Source: Ochrobactrum sp. Marseille-Q0166
Lineage (GTDB): Bacteria; Pseudomonadota; Alphaproteobacteria; Rhizobiales; Rhizobiaceae
Direction: 5' to 3'
NCBI RefSeq assembly: GCF_014397025.1
Contig: NZ_JACJUO010000002.1
Location: 1,043,501 to 1,107,500, forward strand
Length of the DNA: 64,000 nt
Under the pieces are notes generated by a model. The model had not been told where the DNA came from and searched no databases. It saw nothing but the letters and a program-made list of their open reading frames with translations. The position numbers and the translations under genes are program-made. This document shows, piece by piece, positions 42,691 to 50,889 of the stretch (position 1 is its first letter; every line of letters starts with the position of its first letter).

Positions 42691-44252
42691 TAGGCAACTT
42701 CCTTCTGCGACGACATCATGGCTTGATAGAGCTGATCTTCGGTGGCCTCTGCAGCATCGAGCTCCGCGACAATGCTGCCCGAGTTCATGACGAGAATGCG
42801 ATCGGCGTTCTGCAGAAGCTCCGGCAGATCATCGCTGACGATAATGAGGCCCATGCCAGCTTCGGCCAGCGCCTGAATTGCGCGGTAAATTGTGTCTTTT
42901 GATCCCACATCGACGCCGACGGTCGGACCGTGCAGCACTAAAAGCTTGGGTGCGATGCTAAGCCACCGACCAATCAGAACACGCTGCTGATTGCCGCCCG
43001 AAAGCGCGCCAACAGGCAGATCCAGATTGGTGGTGTTCAGTCGCATCTCTTTCATCAGCGAGGCGGCGATGTTGCGGCCCTGTTTCTGGTCCACGATGCC
43101 AAGGCTGTTGCAGAGCTTTCTAAAGATCAGCGCGATCTCGTTTTGGAAGATCGACTTGTCGAGGAAGAGGCCTTCTGCAAGCCGGTCTTCCGGCACATAG
43201 CCTATGCCGCGCTCGATAGCTTCCGCAGAGCTTTTGACCTCGGTTACATTTCCTTCGAGGCGGATTGAACCGGAATGCGCAGGCACAACGCCAGTGATCG
43301 CCATCGCAAGCTCGTTGCGGCCGGAATCTGCAAGGCCGGTGATGCCGAGGATTTCGCCTTTGCGTAAGCGAAAGTCGATGTCCTTGAAGCCCGAGGCGGA
43401 AAGGTGGTCGAGTTTTAGCAGTTCGGAATCACTAGGCTTTCCCGTGCGATAACGTTCGGCATCGATTTCCCTGCCGATCATCAGCTCGGAAAGCTGCTTC
43501 TTGGTGTAGTTTTCGATCGGGCCTTGCGCCACGCATTGGCCATCGCGGAAGACAACCGCATTGCCGCCGATGCGATAGCACTCATCGAGCTTGTGGGTCA
43601 CAAAAAGGACGGCAACGCGTTCAGCGCGCAAGCGTTCAACGACTTCAATCAGATTGTCCACTTCGCGACGGGTCAGCGATGTAGTCGGCTCATCCATGAT
43701 GACAAGCTTGGCGTGTGTTGCAATGGCGCGCGAAATGGCAACCAGCTGACGCACGGCAAGCGGCAACTCGGAAACGATTGTGTTGAGAAAAGCTTTGTCT
43801 GTTGGCAGACCAACCGTGCTCAATGCCCGTTGTGCAGTCTCGCGAAGCTGCGAAAGCTTGACGCTGCGGAACAGTCGACCATTGCCTTCCACGAGCTGCT
43901 CATTCAGCGCTACGTTTTCAGCGACGGTCAAATTGGGAATAAGTGACAGATCCTGATAGACGGTCTCGATACCGGCTGCCAGCGACTGGATCGGATTCAG
44001 CGACGTGTATGTTTTGCCATCGAGAATGATCTCGCCTTCGCTGGGTGCGTGTGCGCCGGACATGATCTTGATGACGGTGCTCTTGCCGCAGCCATTTTCA
44101 CCCAACAGGTGATAGGCCTGACCAAGATCGATTGTCAGGTCGATGCCGCGCAGCGCATGAACGCCGCCAAAGCGCTTATGAATGTTGCGCAGTTCGAGAA
44201 AACGATCCGGCGACCGGTCGTTTTTCGTCCCATTCGTCGTTGTAGTTGACAC
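42690..44252 (-). CDS. Sugar ABC transporter ATP-binding protein (RbsA/LsrA type)
   Basis: A 520-residue double ABC ATPase starting with GTG at 44252 behind AAAGGAATT. Domain 1: GENGCGKSTVIKIM near 53 and LVIMDEPTTSLTRRE. Domain 2: GLADSGRNELAMAI and LSGGNQQRVLIGRWL. The second-domain Walker B is unusual: LLVLHGPTVGVDVGSKD has HGP where DEP is normal, so the catalytic carboxylate is lost there. The upstream 214-bp gap is highly structured. Confidence 0.9.
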   Translation of the reverse strand: MSTTTTNGTKNDRSPDRFLELRNIHKRFGGVHALRGIDLTIDLGQAYHLLGENGCGKSTVIKIMSGAHAPSEGEIILDGKTYTSLNPIQSLAAGIETVYQDLSLIPNLTVAENVALNEQLVEGNGRLFRSVKLSQLRETAQRALSTVGLPTDKAFLNTIVSELPLAVRQLVAISRAIATHAKLVIMDEPTTSLTRREVDNLIEVVERLRAERVAVLFVTHKLDECYRIGGNAVVFRDGQCVAQGPIENYTKKQLSELMIGREIDAERYRTGKPSDSELLKLDHLSASGFKDIDFRLRKGEILGITGLADSGRNELAMAITGVVPAHSGSIRLEGNVTEVKSSAEAIERGIGYVPEDRLAEGLFLDKSIFQNEIALIFRKLCNSLGIVDQKQGRNIAASLMKEMRLNTTNLDLPVGALSGGNQQRVLIGRWLSIAPKLLVLHGPTVGVDVGSKDTIYRAIQALAEAGMGLIIVSDDLPELLQNADRILVMNSGSIVAELDAAEATEDQLYQAMMSSQKEVA

Positions 44253-44370
44253 GTTGAATTCCTTTGTCGCCGCACCGTTCGAACAAGCGATTGTGCTGGC
44301 TGTAGGACCGCCTGGCTATAATTGCCGCGCGCCAATGTCTTGATTTAATGTTTTTTGGTCCGGCCGAATT

Positions 44371-44450
44371 GCCCGGATGCGCGGGGGCTGCATCCGGGCT
44401 TTGACGCTATCCTGTGCAGATGAACGGTATCTGTACAGGATAGTGCGTCA
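44371..44450. other. Two stem-loops between binding-protein and ATPase genes
   Basis: First hairpin GCCCGGATGC (44371-44380) with GCATCCGGGC (44390-44399). The second, longer one is CTATCCTGTGCAGAT (44407-44421) with ATCTGTACAGGATAG (44429-44443), one mismatch, extended by TGACG/CGTCA outer pairs to about 44402-44450. No T-run follows, so they look like message-stabilising structures at the 3-prime end of the binding-protein transcript. The remaining gap 44253-44370 shows nothing else. Confidence 0.7.
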
Positions 44451-44466
44451 GCCAATAGCCACGCTC

Positions 44467-45477
44467 TTAGAACAGGTGTTCCTTATAGCTAGCCTTGTCA
44501 GCGATAACCATACCATTGCCGATGACAAGAAGGCCGTCACCTGCACCCTTCTTGACGCTCACGCTGTTGTAGCCTTCAACGCCGAGATCGGTGCCGTCCT
44601 TGACTTCCTTCTTTTCGAGCAGAAGCTTGGCAAGGGCATTCATCGCCATGCCAGCCTTTTGTGGATCCCAGAAGCCGATTGCCGTGATCGCACCGGATTC
44701 AAGCAGATCAGCCGATGGGTTTGGCAAGCCCGTGCCAACCAGGCAGACCTTGCCGCTCAGGCCAGCTTCATCGATTGCGCGACCAACGCCGAGAACGTCG
44801 TTACCGGCAGATGTCTGGAAGCCCTTCAGGTCAGGATGCTTGCGCAGGATTTCCTTGGCCTTTTCATAGGTGCCGTTGGCGTCGTCGAAGGATTCATTGT
44901 TCGGATCGACGAGCTGCATGTCAGGATATTTCTTGGCATTTTCTTCCGCTGCGCCAACCCACTGCATGTGTGTGCGGCTGCCGAGCGAACCAACGAAAGT
45001 CGTCCACTTGCCGCTCTTGCCCATGCATTCTGCCAGACGCTCGTTGAGTGCGGTGCCGTAATCGGCGTTATCGAAAGCTTCAACGTCGGCCATGGTGTTG
45101 ACCTGGTTGTCGGCTTCGTGGGTCACAACAACGATGCCGCGTTCCATGGCGCGCTTGAACGTGCCTTCAAGAACAGCCGGGTCCATCGGAACAACCGCAA
45201 GTGCATTGACGCCCTTGGCGACGAGATCCTGAACGATCTGGAGCTGCTGCGCGGCGTCAGCTGTTGCTGGACCGCTCTGCGTTGCAACCACATCTGGATT
45301 TGCCTTCTGATAGGCTTCAACGCCGGTGTTCATGCGGTCGAACCAAGGAATACCGCTGATCTTGACGACCGTTGCGATAACCGGCTTTTCCTGAGCGACG
45401 AGCGCGCTTGCGCTGCCTGCTGCAATTGCTGCACCGATGACAGTTCCAGCGAGCAGTTTTTTCGTTACTGATTTCAT
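44467..45477 (-). CDS. ABC transporter substrate-binding protein, LsrB/RhaS-like
   Basis: A 336-residue periplasmic binding protein with signal peptide to about residue 27 (SALVAQE). Blocks such as VVPMDPAVLEGTFKRAMERGIVVVTHEAD, GYNDAT-like ESFDDANGTYEKAKEILRKHPDLKGF and ITAIGFWDPQKAGMAMNALAKLLL resemble LsrB and rhamnose-binding proteins. The open frame extends 73 codons upstream into the permease gene; GGAGGAAGTC before ATG 45477 and the signal peptide fix the start. A ligand acted on by DhaK/DhaL is expected. Confidence 0.9.
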   Translation of the reverse strand: MKSVTKKLLAGTVIGAAIAAGSASALVAQEKPVIATVVKISGIPWFDRMNTGVEAYQKANPDVVATQSGPATADAAQQLQIVQDLVAKGVNALAVVPMDPAVLEGTFKRAMERGIVVVTHEADNQVNTMADVEAFDNADYGTALNERLAECMGKSGKWTTFVGSLGSRTHMQWVGAAEENAKKYPDMQLVDPNNESFDDANGTYEKAKEILRKHPDLKGFQTSAGNDVLGVGRAIDEAGLSGKVCLVGTGLPNPSADLLESGAITAIGFWDPQKAGMAMNALAKLLLEKKEVKDGTDLGVEGYNSVSVKKGAGDGLLVIGNGMVIADKASYKEHLF

Positions 45478-45508
45478 GACTTCCTCCACGCTAACATTCC
45501 CCCAATGT

Positions 45509-46534
45509 CTATGTTCGGGTGCCTGAGGGTTGAGCACCGATGTTTCCCTTTTGGCGATTGCCAAGGGTGAAGAAGCTCGCAATGTCGTATTTTCCGACAG
45601 CGAGGAAGGCGAGCAGCAGCAAGCCCCATGCAAAATCGCGGACAAAATTGGATAGGCCACCAAAGTTGAGCAGGCTCGACATAAGCTGCAATGCAATGGC
45701 GCTCATCACGACACAGATCACGCGGCCATAACCGCCTTCCGGCTTAACCCCCGCCATGACGGCGATCAGAATGGCGACCAGAAGGTAGGAACTGCCATAG
45801 TCGAACTTCACATTCACATTTCGTGCTGCGATGATGATGCCAGCGATGCCAGGCAGAAATCCGCTGGTTGCGTAAGTGGCAACCAGTACGCCGTTGCGCG
45901 GAAAGCCGGCAAAAACAGCAGCTTTAGGATTGGTTCCCATCAGCATCAGCCAGTATCCGTAAGGCGTAAAGCGCACGACGGCGGCAATCAGCAATGCGAC
46001 TGCAATGAAGATCAGGAAGCTGATTGGCACGGCGAGGAACATATCGTTGCCGATGCGTGACAGAAGGTCCGGGCTGCCAACCATGACGGCACGACCACCA
46101 GACACGACAACTGCAAGTCCTGTAAATGCCATCTGTGTGCCGAGCGTGCAGAGGATCGGTGTGATATTGAAACGCGCAATCAGCACACCATTGACGATGC
46201 CGCCCGCAAGACCGATCGCAAGCGCCAACCCGATGAAAGCCAGACTAAAGCCGAGCTGGTTTTCGGCGCTTGAAATGAACATCGAAACGATAACTGCGGA
46301 AAGCACGCCTGCCAGATTGGCCAGAGCAATACCCGAAAGGTCGATCCCGCCATTGCCAGCGCACATTGCCAGCATCACGCCAATTGCCAGAAGTCCGATT
46401 TCCGGCACCTGGCCTGCCATCGACTGCAGATTGAACAGGGATAGGAAAGATCCTCCCGAAATATACGCGCCAAGCACGAGCAATCCGAGATTAATGACAA
46501 CAAGCATAGCAAGCTGATTGCTTGTCTTCTGCAT
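45509..46534 (-). CDS. Sugar ABC transporter permease (LsrC/RhaP type)
   Basis: A 341-residue permease, first gene of the importer-dhaK-dhaL operon. About ten hydrophobic segments, MCAGNGGIDLSGIALANLAGVLSA near 55, and a C-terminal LLVAILIAVMAGVKPEGGYGRVICVVMSAIALQ in which the usual GG(x)3GG loop is modified. Having a permease gene before the binding-protein gene is unusual compared with the other operons here. Divergent from the LacI regulator. Confidence 0.88.
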   Translation of the reverse strand: MQKTSNQLAMLVVINLGLLVLGAYISGGSFLSLFNLQSMAGQVPEIGLLAIGVMLAMCAGNGGIDLSGIALANLAGVLSAVIVSMFISSAENQLGFSLAFIGLALAIGLAGGIVNGVLIARFNITPILCTLGTQMAFTGLAVVVSGGRAVMVGSPDLLSRIGNDMFLAVPISFLIFIAVALLIAAVVRFTPYGYWLMLMGTNPKAAVFAGFPRNGVLVATYATSGFLPGIAGIIIAARNVNVKFDYGSSYLLVAILIAVMAGVKPEGGYGRVICVVMSAIALQLMSSLLNFGGLSNFVRDFAWGLLLLAFLAVGKYDIASFFTLGNRQKGNIGAQPSGTRT

Positions 46535-46550
46535 GGTCTCCTCCTGCCAT

Positions 46551-46691
46551 GTTTAGTAAACAAGAATGTTATTCACTAAATGATTCAACAGATGGTGTGG
46601 CACTGTCAAGCCCAATATCACAGGATTTTGGTTGCTTAGAGCCTGAAATTAGCCTAATCGTTTTAAACGATGTTGTTTATGTTTACTAAAC
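46551..46691. promoter_or_regulatory. LacI-type operator pair in divergent promoter region
   Basis: The 190-bp gap between the permease and lacI genes has two matching 11-bp palindromic sites, GTTTAGTAAAC (46551-46561) and GTTTACTAAAC (46681-46691), flanking the region 130 bp apart. A third palindrome TCGTTT-T-AAACGA lies at 46658-46670. Paired sites fit repression by looping. Confidence 0.65.
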
Positions 46692-46724
46692 GGCGATCCA
46701 TTTTTCGTTTGATGCGCGGAGAGC

Positions 46725-47789
46725 ATGAAGAAAAAAAAGTCTTTTACGATCAGGGATATTGCTGAAAATGCGGGTGTCTCACCTGCCACGGTCTCGCTTG
46801 TGTTGAATGGCAAGGGTGAGATTTCAGGTGAGACGCGGGCACGTGTTCTTGAGTCGGTTTCCAGGCTGAATTATGTCCCACGCACTTCTAAAACCGGCAC
46901 AAGCACGGGCGAAACGATACGCTTTCTCAAGATTGCCAAACATGGCGAGACGGTAAATCGCGATCACAGTGTTTTTGTCTCTGATTATATTGATGGCATG
47001 TCGTCTGAAGCGACACGCCGCAACTACACGCTGGAGGTCGTCAGCTTTGAAGGGCAGCCGATCAGTGCTGTTGCTGAATCGCTGGCCGGTGCTTCAATCC
47101 GAGGGGTGATAGCCCTGGGAACCGAGTTGTCTCCAGCCGACATTCACATGATTCAGGGACTCGGTTTACCCACTGTTTTCATTGATACATTCTACGAAGT
47201 CGTTGAAGCGAATTTTGTGGACATGAACAATGAAGATGCGGTCTTCAAAGTGCTGTCACGCTTCAAACAACTCGGACTTTCGCGGATCGGCTTTGTCGCC
47301 AGTCACACAGAAACAACAAATTTCCGGCTTCGACGTGATGCTTTTTTCAAGAATATGCAGCGGTTGGAGCTGAGCGTTCAGGAGCGTGACATTCTGTCGG
47401 TCGAGTCGACTTTTGAGGGTGCCCACCGAGATACATGTGCGATGCTGCATTCCGGACTTGATCTCGCGGAGGGCTATTTCTGCACCAATGATATTATTGC
47501 TTATGGGTTTATCCGTGCTTTGAAGGCAAAGGGTATACGTATCCCTGACGACGTATCTGTCATTGGTTTTGATAATCTTCCTCAAAGTGCCACGATGGAG
47601 CCGGGCCTTACGACGATCGAGGTGTCCAAGCGCAAGATTGGCAATCTGGCTGTGACCATCCTTGATGATCTGATTAATACATCTGAGACGCAGCCACCCG
47701 TTAAAATTCTTGTGGGTGCTGATCTTGTCTTGCGCGGCAGTGAGACGGTTTCCGTGAGACAGAAGGCGAAAAGCCATGAGTTTGGTTGA
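46725..47789 (+). CDS. LacI-family transcriptional regulator
   Basis: A 354-residue LacI-type repressor: helix-turn-helix TIRDIAENAGVSPATVSLVLNG at residues 8-29, hinge and LNYVPR near 55, then a periplasmic-binding-like sensor domain (SDYIDGMSSEA, GVIALGTELS, VSVIGFDNLPQSATMEPGLTTIEV). The N-terminal MKKKKSF is strongly basic. Divergently transcribed from the importer-dhaKL operon and bracketed by palindromic operators, it is the likely local regulator, responding to the imported sugar or its phosphate. Confidence 0.92.
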   Translation: MKKKKSFTIRDIAENAGVSPATVSLVLNGKGEISGETRARVLESVSRLNYVPRTSKTGTSTGETIRFLKIAKHGETVNRDHSVFVSDYIDGMSSEATRRNYTLEVVSFEGQPISAVAESLAGASIRGVIALGTELSPADIHMIQGLGLPTVFIDTFYEVVEANFVDMNNEDAVFKVLSRFKQLGLSRIGFVASHTETTNFRLRRDAFFKNMQRLELSVQERDILSVESTFEGAHRDTCAMLHSGLDLAEGYFCTNDIIAYGFIRALKAKGIRIPDDVSVIGFDNLPQSATMEPGLTTIEVSKRKIGNLAVTILDDLINTSETQPPVKILVGADLVLRGSETVSVRQKAKSHEFG

Positions 47790-47859
47790 GTGTTAATACT
47801 TCGGTCGCAGCGAATTTTTGCTCGTGAAAATCGTATAGATCAGAGCAACCAGTTCGTTG

Positions 47860-49032
47860 TTAGGCGAGGTAAAGCGCTTTGGATTCGGGGTCGATTTCTA
47901 TTCTGTCGCGCCCGTTGACTTTGGCCTGATACAGGCTCTTGTCAGCACTATCGATTAAATTCGGCAATGATAATGGATCGGCTGATCCGTGGCTGATGCC
48001 CGCACTCACCGTTAACGGAATTCGCGTATTCTCGAATAGGAACTCATTTGCCTTCATCGCAGTTTGAAGCTTTTTCGTAAGCTTTTCAGCTTCATGTATT
48101 TCTTGCTTCGGCATTACGATGAGAAATTCCTCGCCTCCGACGCGTGCAATAAGGTTGTATTCTCTAAAGGTGTGACGAATTAAATCTGCGCAATGTTTGA
48201 GTGCCGCGTCGCCGGCGCCGTGACCATAAGTGTCGTTTACAGATTTGAAATGATCAATATCGAGCATAACAGCCGATGCGCTGTGATCTGCGTTTCCTGT
48301 TTGAATGGTTTCGGATAGGGCCTGTATGCTCCAGCGGTTATAGAGCCCTGTCAGAGGGTCGCGCATTGCTATTTCGCGCAACACGGAGACGCTTCTTTCA
48401 TAGGCAATCGAAAGAGAAAAGGCTCCGCTGGCGCTGATGTGAATAGTCGCCGCAATCAGGTTTAATTCCAGGAATATATCTGAGGGCAGAAGATTTTCTA
48501 TCTCGGAAGACAGTACCCAGCCTTGAATTACCCTTAACAGCGATGATAGAGCGATGAAACTATAAGCAATGATTAAAGCGATTTTGGAAGGAAGTTTTTC
48601 CTTTTCTTTCCCAAGACATATAATAATTGCCAATATCTGTGCCGCGATCACAAAATTGATAAACCCGAACACTAAACTCTGGCCAAGTGACTGTGATAAC
48701 AGCAAGGCAACGACAATTAAAACCGCCAGCGCAATAAACCAGATTGGCGAAGAGCGATGTCCGAAAAAATTTCGAATGGCTTGCCAGCGAAGCCCCAGAC
48801 CGATCACGAGTAACGCATTTGGAACTAATAATGCTCCTGCTGTTCCATTAATATTCTTAGAGAATTGAAAAAAGGCAGCAGCAAATAACAAGTTTGAAAT
48901 AACTAGATTAATCCAATAGCTTCTATCTTTTCTACCCATGCTGGCCAGCAGGAATGCCACAGCGAATACCAGCAATAATAGGGCGTTAACCATGAACATT
49001 GTTTGTTGGTCAAGGTTGAATAAGGCGTCCAT
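47860..49032 (-). CDS. Membrane-bound GGDEF diguanylate cyclase
   Basis: A 390-residue inner-membrane protein with about seven hydrophobic segments (1-225) and a C-terminal GGDEF domain that makes cyclic di-GMP. The domain starts RDPLTGLYNRWS, has DIDHFKSVNDTYGHGAGD, and the active loop is GGEEF. The inhibitory I-site RxxD is altered to REYN, so product inhibition may be weak. ATG 49032 is chosen over 49050 because a GAAGAG site precedes it. Composition looks more AT-rich than neighbours. It is a single gene, convergent with lacI; its sensed signal is unknown. Confidence 0.9.
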   Translation of the reverse strand: MDALFNLDQQTMFMVNALLLLVFAVAFLLASMGRKDRSYWINLVISNLLFAAAFFQFSKNINGTAGALLVPNALLVIGLGLRWQAIRNFFGHRSSPIWFIALAVLIVVALLLSQSLGQSLVFGFINFVIAAQILAIIICLGKEKEKLPSKIALIIAYSFIALSSLLRVIQGWVLSSEIENLLPSDIFLELNLIAATIHISASGAFSLSIAYERSVSVLREIAMRDPLTGLYNRWSIQALSETIQTGNADHSASAVMLDIDHFKSVNDTYGHGAGDAALKHCADLIRHTFREYNLIARVGGEEFLIVMPKQEIHEAEKLTKKLQTAMKANEFLFENTRIPLTVSAGISHGSADPLSLPNLIDSADKSLYQAKVNGRDRIEIDPESKALYLA

Positions 49033-49130
49033 TCGCTCTTCATGGCCCAATAAATTTAATAATGCTTATCAGCCTATAAACTGAATTACTTAAAAGTGAT
49101 AGATTTAACATCAGGTTTAGGTCTTGTTAT

Positions 49131-49155
49131 CCTCCCAGATAGATTGTCTGGGAGG
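49131..49155. other. Stem-loop near the end of the hydrolase gene
   Basis: Nine-bp arms CCTCCCAGA/TCTGGGAGG with a 7-base loop, 22 bp past the minus-strand hydrolase stop (49177). No T-run, so a Rho-dependent or processing site is as likely as an intrinsic terminator. Confidence 0.5.
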
Positions 49156-49176
49156 TATAGCATTCAGGGGGCCTGA

Positions 49177-49785
49177 TTAGCTTGTTTGAAGAAAGGCTCT
49201 CAGTTTCTCAAGTTCAGCCGGACGGATTTCATGTCCACCGGGTGCAATCAGTGATGTCACTTCCGCACCCTGTGCCTCGAACCAGTCAATCAGGCTCTTC
49301 GACAGCTTCAATGGCGAGATCGGGTCAGCTTCGCCCGCGGTGATCAGAACGCGTTTACCCAACAGCTTCGGCTGTGGTTCCGGTGTCCACGGGATCAGTG
49401 GATGCATGAGAGCTGCACGGTCGAACAAACTCGGATCCGCAAAAAGCATGGATGCCAGAATGTTGGCTCCATTTGAATAGCCGAGCGCATAGATTTCGCG
49501 TTCCGTGTGATGCTCACGAACCTCGCGTATAAAATCCAGCATCTTCTCCGTGCGCAGACGAAGATCGTCCATGTCATAGACGCCTTCGCCGGTGCGCCGG
49601 AAGAACCGGTTCGCACCGAATTCCGAAACATCACCGCGCGGAGCAACAATACCTGCGTCCGGCAGAATCTGGTCGATCAGGCCTGTGAACTGATGTTCAT
49701 TGCCGCCTGTGCCGTGAAACGCGATAACGACTGGCGAACCGGCTGCACCTTCGCGACGGAAACTCTGATAATCATTTCTGGTCAT
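49177..49785 (-). CDS. Alpha/beta hydrolase, MhqD/carboxylesterase-like
   Basis: A 202-residue esterase of the phospholipase/carboxylesterase type. The oxyanion strand is FHGTGGNEHQF, the nucleophile elbow GYSNGA, the acid GEADPI and the histidine GGHE, a full Ser-Asp-His triad. The frame extends 62 codons upstream into the dioxygenase gene; ATG 49785 follows GGAGGATTAG. It lies 46 bp after a VOC dioxygenase gene, an arrangement seen in mhq-type quinone/hydroquinone detoxification loci, where the hydrolase is thought to act after ring cleavage. Confidence 0.88.
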   Translation of the reverse strand: MTRNDYQSFRREGAAGSPVVIAFHGTGGNEHQFTGLIDQILPDAGIVAPRGDVSEFGANRFFRRTGEGVYDMDDLRLRTEKMLDFIREVREHHTEREIYALGYSNGANILASMLFADPSLFDRAALMHPLIPWTPEPQPKLLGKRVLITAGEADPISPLKLSKSLIDWFEAQGAEVTSLIAPGGHEIRPAELEKLRAFLQTS

Positions 49786-49831
49786 GCTAATCCTCCAAAG
49801 AAGCGCCTCCGGCAGAGCCGGAGGCAACCCA

Positions 49832-50767
49832 TTATTTGTCAGTAAGAGGAATGAGATTGGCTTCGATACGATCACGATAAGCTTCGTAACGGCTTGGCAG
49901 TTTGAGTGCTTCACCCAAATGTGCCGTATCCTCATCGCGGTCAAACCCGGGTTCGTTGGTCGCGACTTCAAACAACACGCCGCCCGGCGTACGGAAGTAG
50001 ATCGCCCAGAAATAATCGCGGTCGATCACTGGTGTGACATGGTAGCCAGTGTCCATCAGCGCCTTGCGCACTTCAAGTTGTGCAGCTCGGTCCGGCACCG
50101 CAAAAGCGATATGGTGGACAGAACCCGCTCCCTGACGTGCAGCCTGTGCCGAAGGCAAAGCTTCAAGGTCAATCGTATCTGCACCATTGCCATTGGGAAT
50201 GATAAAGCGGCTGACATTGCCTTCGGTTTCAGCGCGTTCATAACCCATGAACTTGAGCAGTTCCGCACTGGCATCAATATCGTGAAGCCGCATACGGGCG
50301 CCACTGAAGCCGCGAATAGCCACATCTTCAGACACGCCCGCACTGATCCATGGCGCACGCTTGTCGTCGTCAATCTCAACGAGTGCAAAACCATCACCAT
50401 CCGGGCCCTGAAAGCGAAGGCGCTCAGCACCAAACACACGGTCTGATTCAAGACCTGTTACGCCCTTTGCGACCAGACGGTCTTTCCAGAAGCTGAGCGA
50501 ACCCTTTGGTACTGCAAATTCGGTTTCACCAACTTCGCCGACACCTGGACGGCCGCGTACGATATTCGGAAACGGGAAGTAGGTCATGACCGAACCGGGG
50601 GTGCCGACTTCATCACCATAATAGAGGTGATAAACGCTTGGTTCGTCGAAGTTCACGGTCTTTTTCACGCGACGCAGGCCGAGTGTGTCGGTGAAGAAGC
50701 TGTTGTTCTGGCGGGCATCAGCGGCCATGGAGGTGACGTGGTGAAGGCCCTTGATCTGGTTCAGCAT
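49832..50767 (-). CDS. VOC-family ring-cleaving dioxygenase, MhqO-like
   Basis: A 311-residue protein with two vicinal-oxygen-chelate modules. Likely metal ligands are H in KGLHHVTSMAAD (N-terminal), H in SVHHIAFAVPD (about 215) and E in GVLFEVATNEPGF (about 270). The C-terminal PSRYEAYRDRIEANLIPL motif is typical of MhqO/LinE-like hydroquinone dioxygenases. First gene of the two-gene operon, divergent from a LysR gene with palindromes between. ATG 50767 gives the normal N-terminus MLNQIKGLHHV. Confidence 0.88.
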   Translation of the reverse strand: MLNQIKGLHHVTSMAADARQNNSFFTDTLGLRRVKKTVNFDEPSVYHLYYGDEVGTPGSVMTYFPFPNIVRGRPGVGEVGETEFAVPKGSLSFWKDRLVAKGVTGLESDRVFGAERLRFQGPDGDGFALVEIDDDKRAPWISAGVSEDVAIRGFSGARMRLHDIDASAELLKFMGYERAETEGNVSRFIIPNGNGADTIDLEALPSAQAARQGAGSVHHIAFAVPDRAAQLEVRKALMDTGYHVTPVIDRDYFWAIYFRTPGGVLFEVATNEPGFDRDEDTAHLGEALKLPSRYEAYRDRIEANLIPLTDK

Positions 50768-50833
50768 GATGTTTGCCTTTCTGCGGCATTGCCGCTTTGC
50801 AATCTTGTTGAACACAATCTAGTTCGCTTGATA

Positions 50834-50859
50834 ATTGATAACAATTGATGCATTAATTG
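50834..50859. promoter_or_regulatory. Predicted LysR binding region
   Basis: Overlapping palindromes between the divergent dioxygenase and LysR genes: ATTG-ATAA-CAAT (50834-50845) and the near-perfect CAATTGATGCATTAATTG (50842-50859). AT-rich sites with T-N11-A spacing suit a LysR-type regulator. Confidence 0.55.
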
Positions 50860-50889
50860 GTATACTGTTACGCAGATTGCAATAATGGC

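Noticed and set aside
44377..45471. A 364-codon open frame on the plus strand opposite the LsrB-like binding-protein gene
   Set aside because: It is antisense to a clear binding protein, has no recognisable motif, is rich in His/Cys/Arg as expected for a shadow frame, and lacks a ribosome site.
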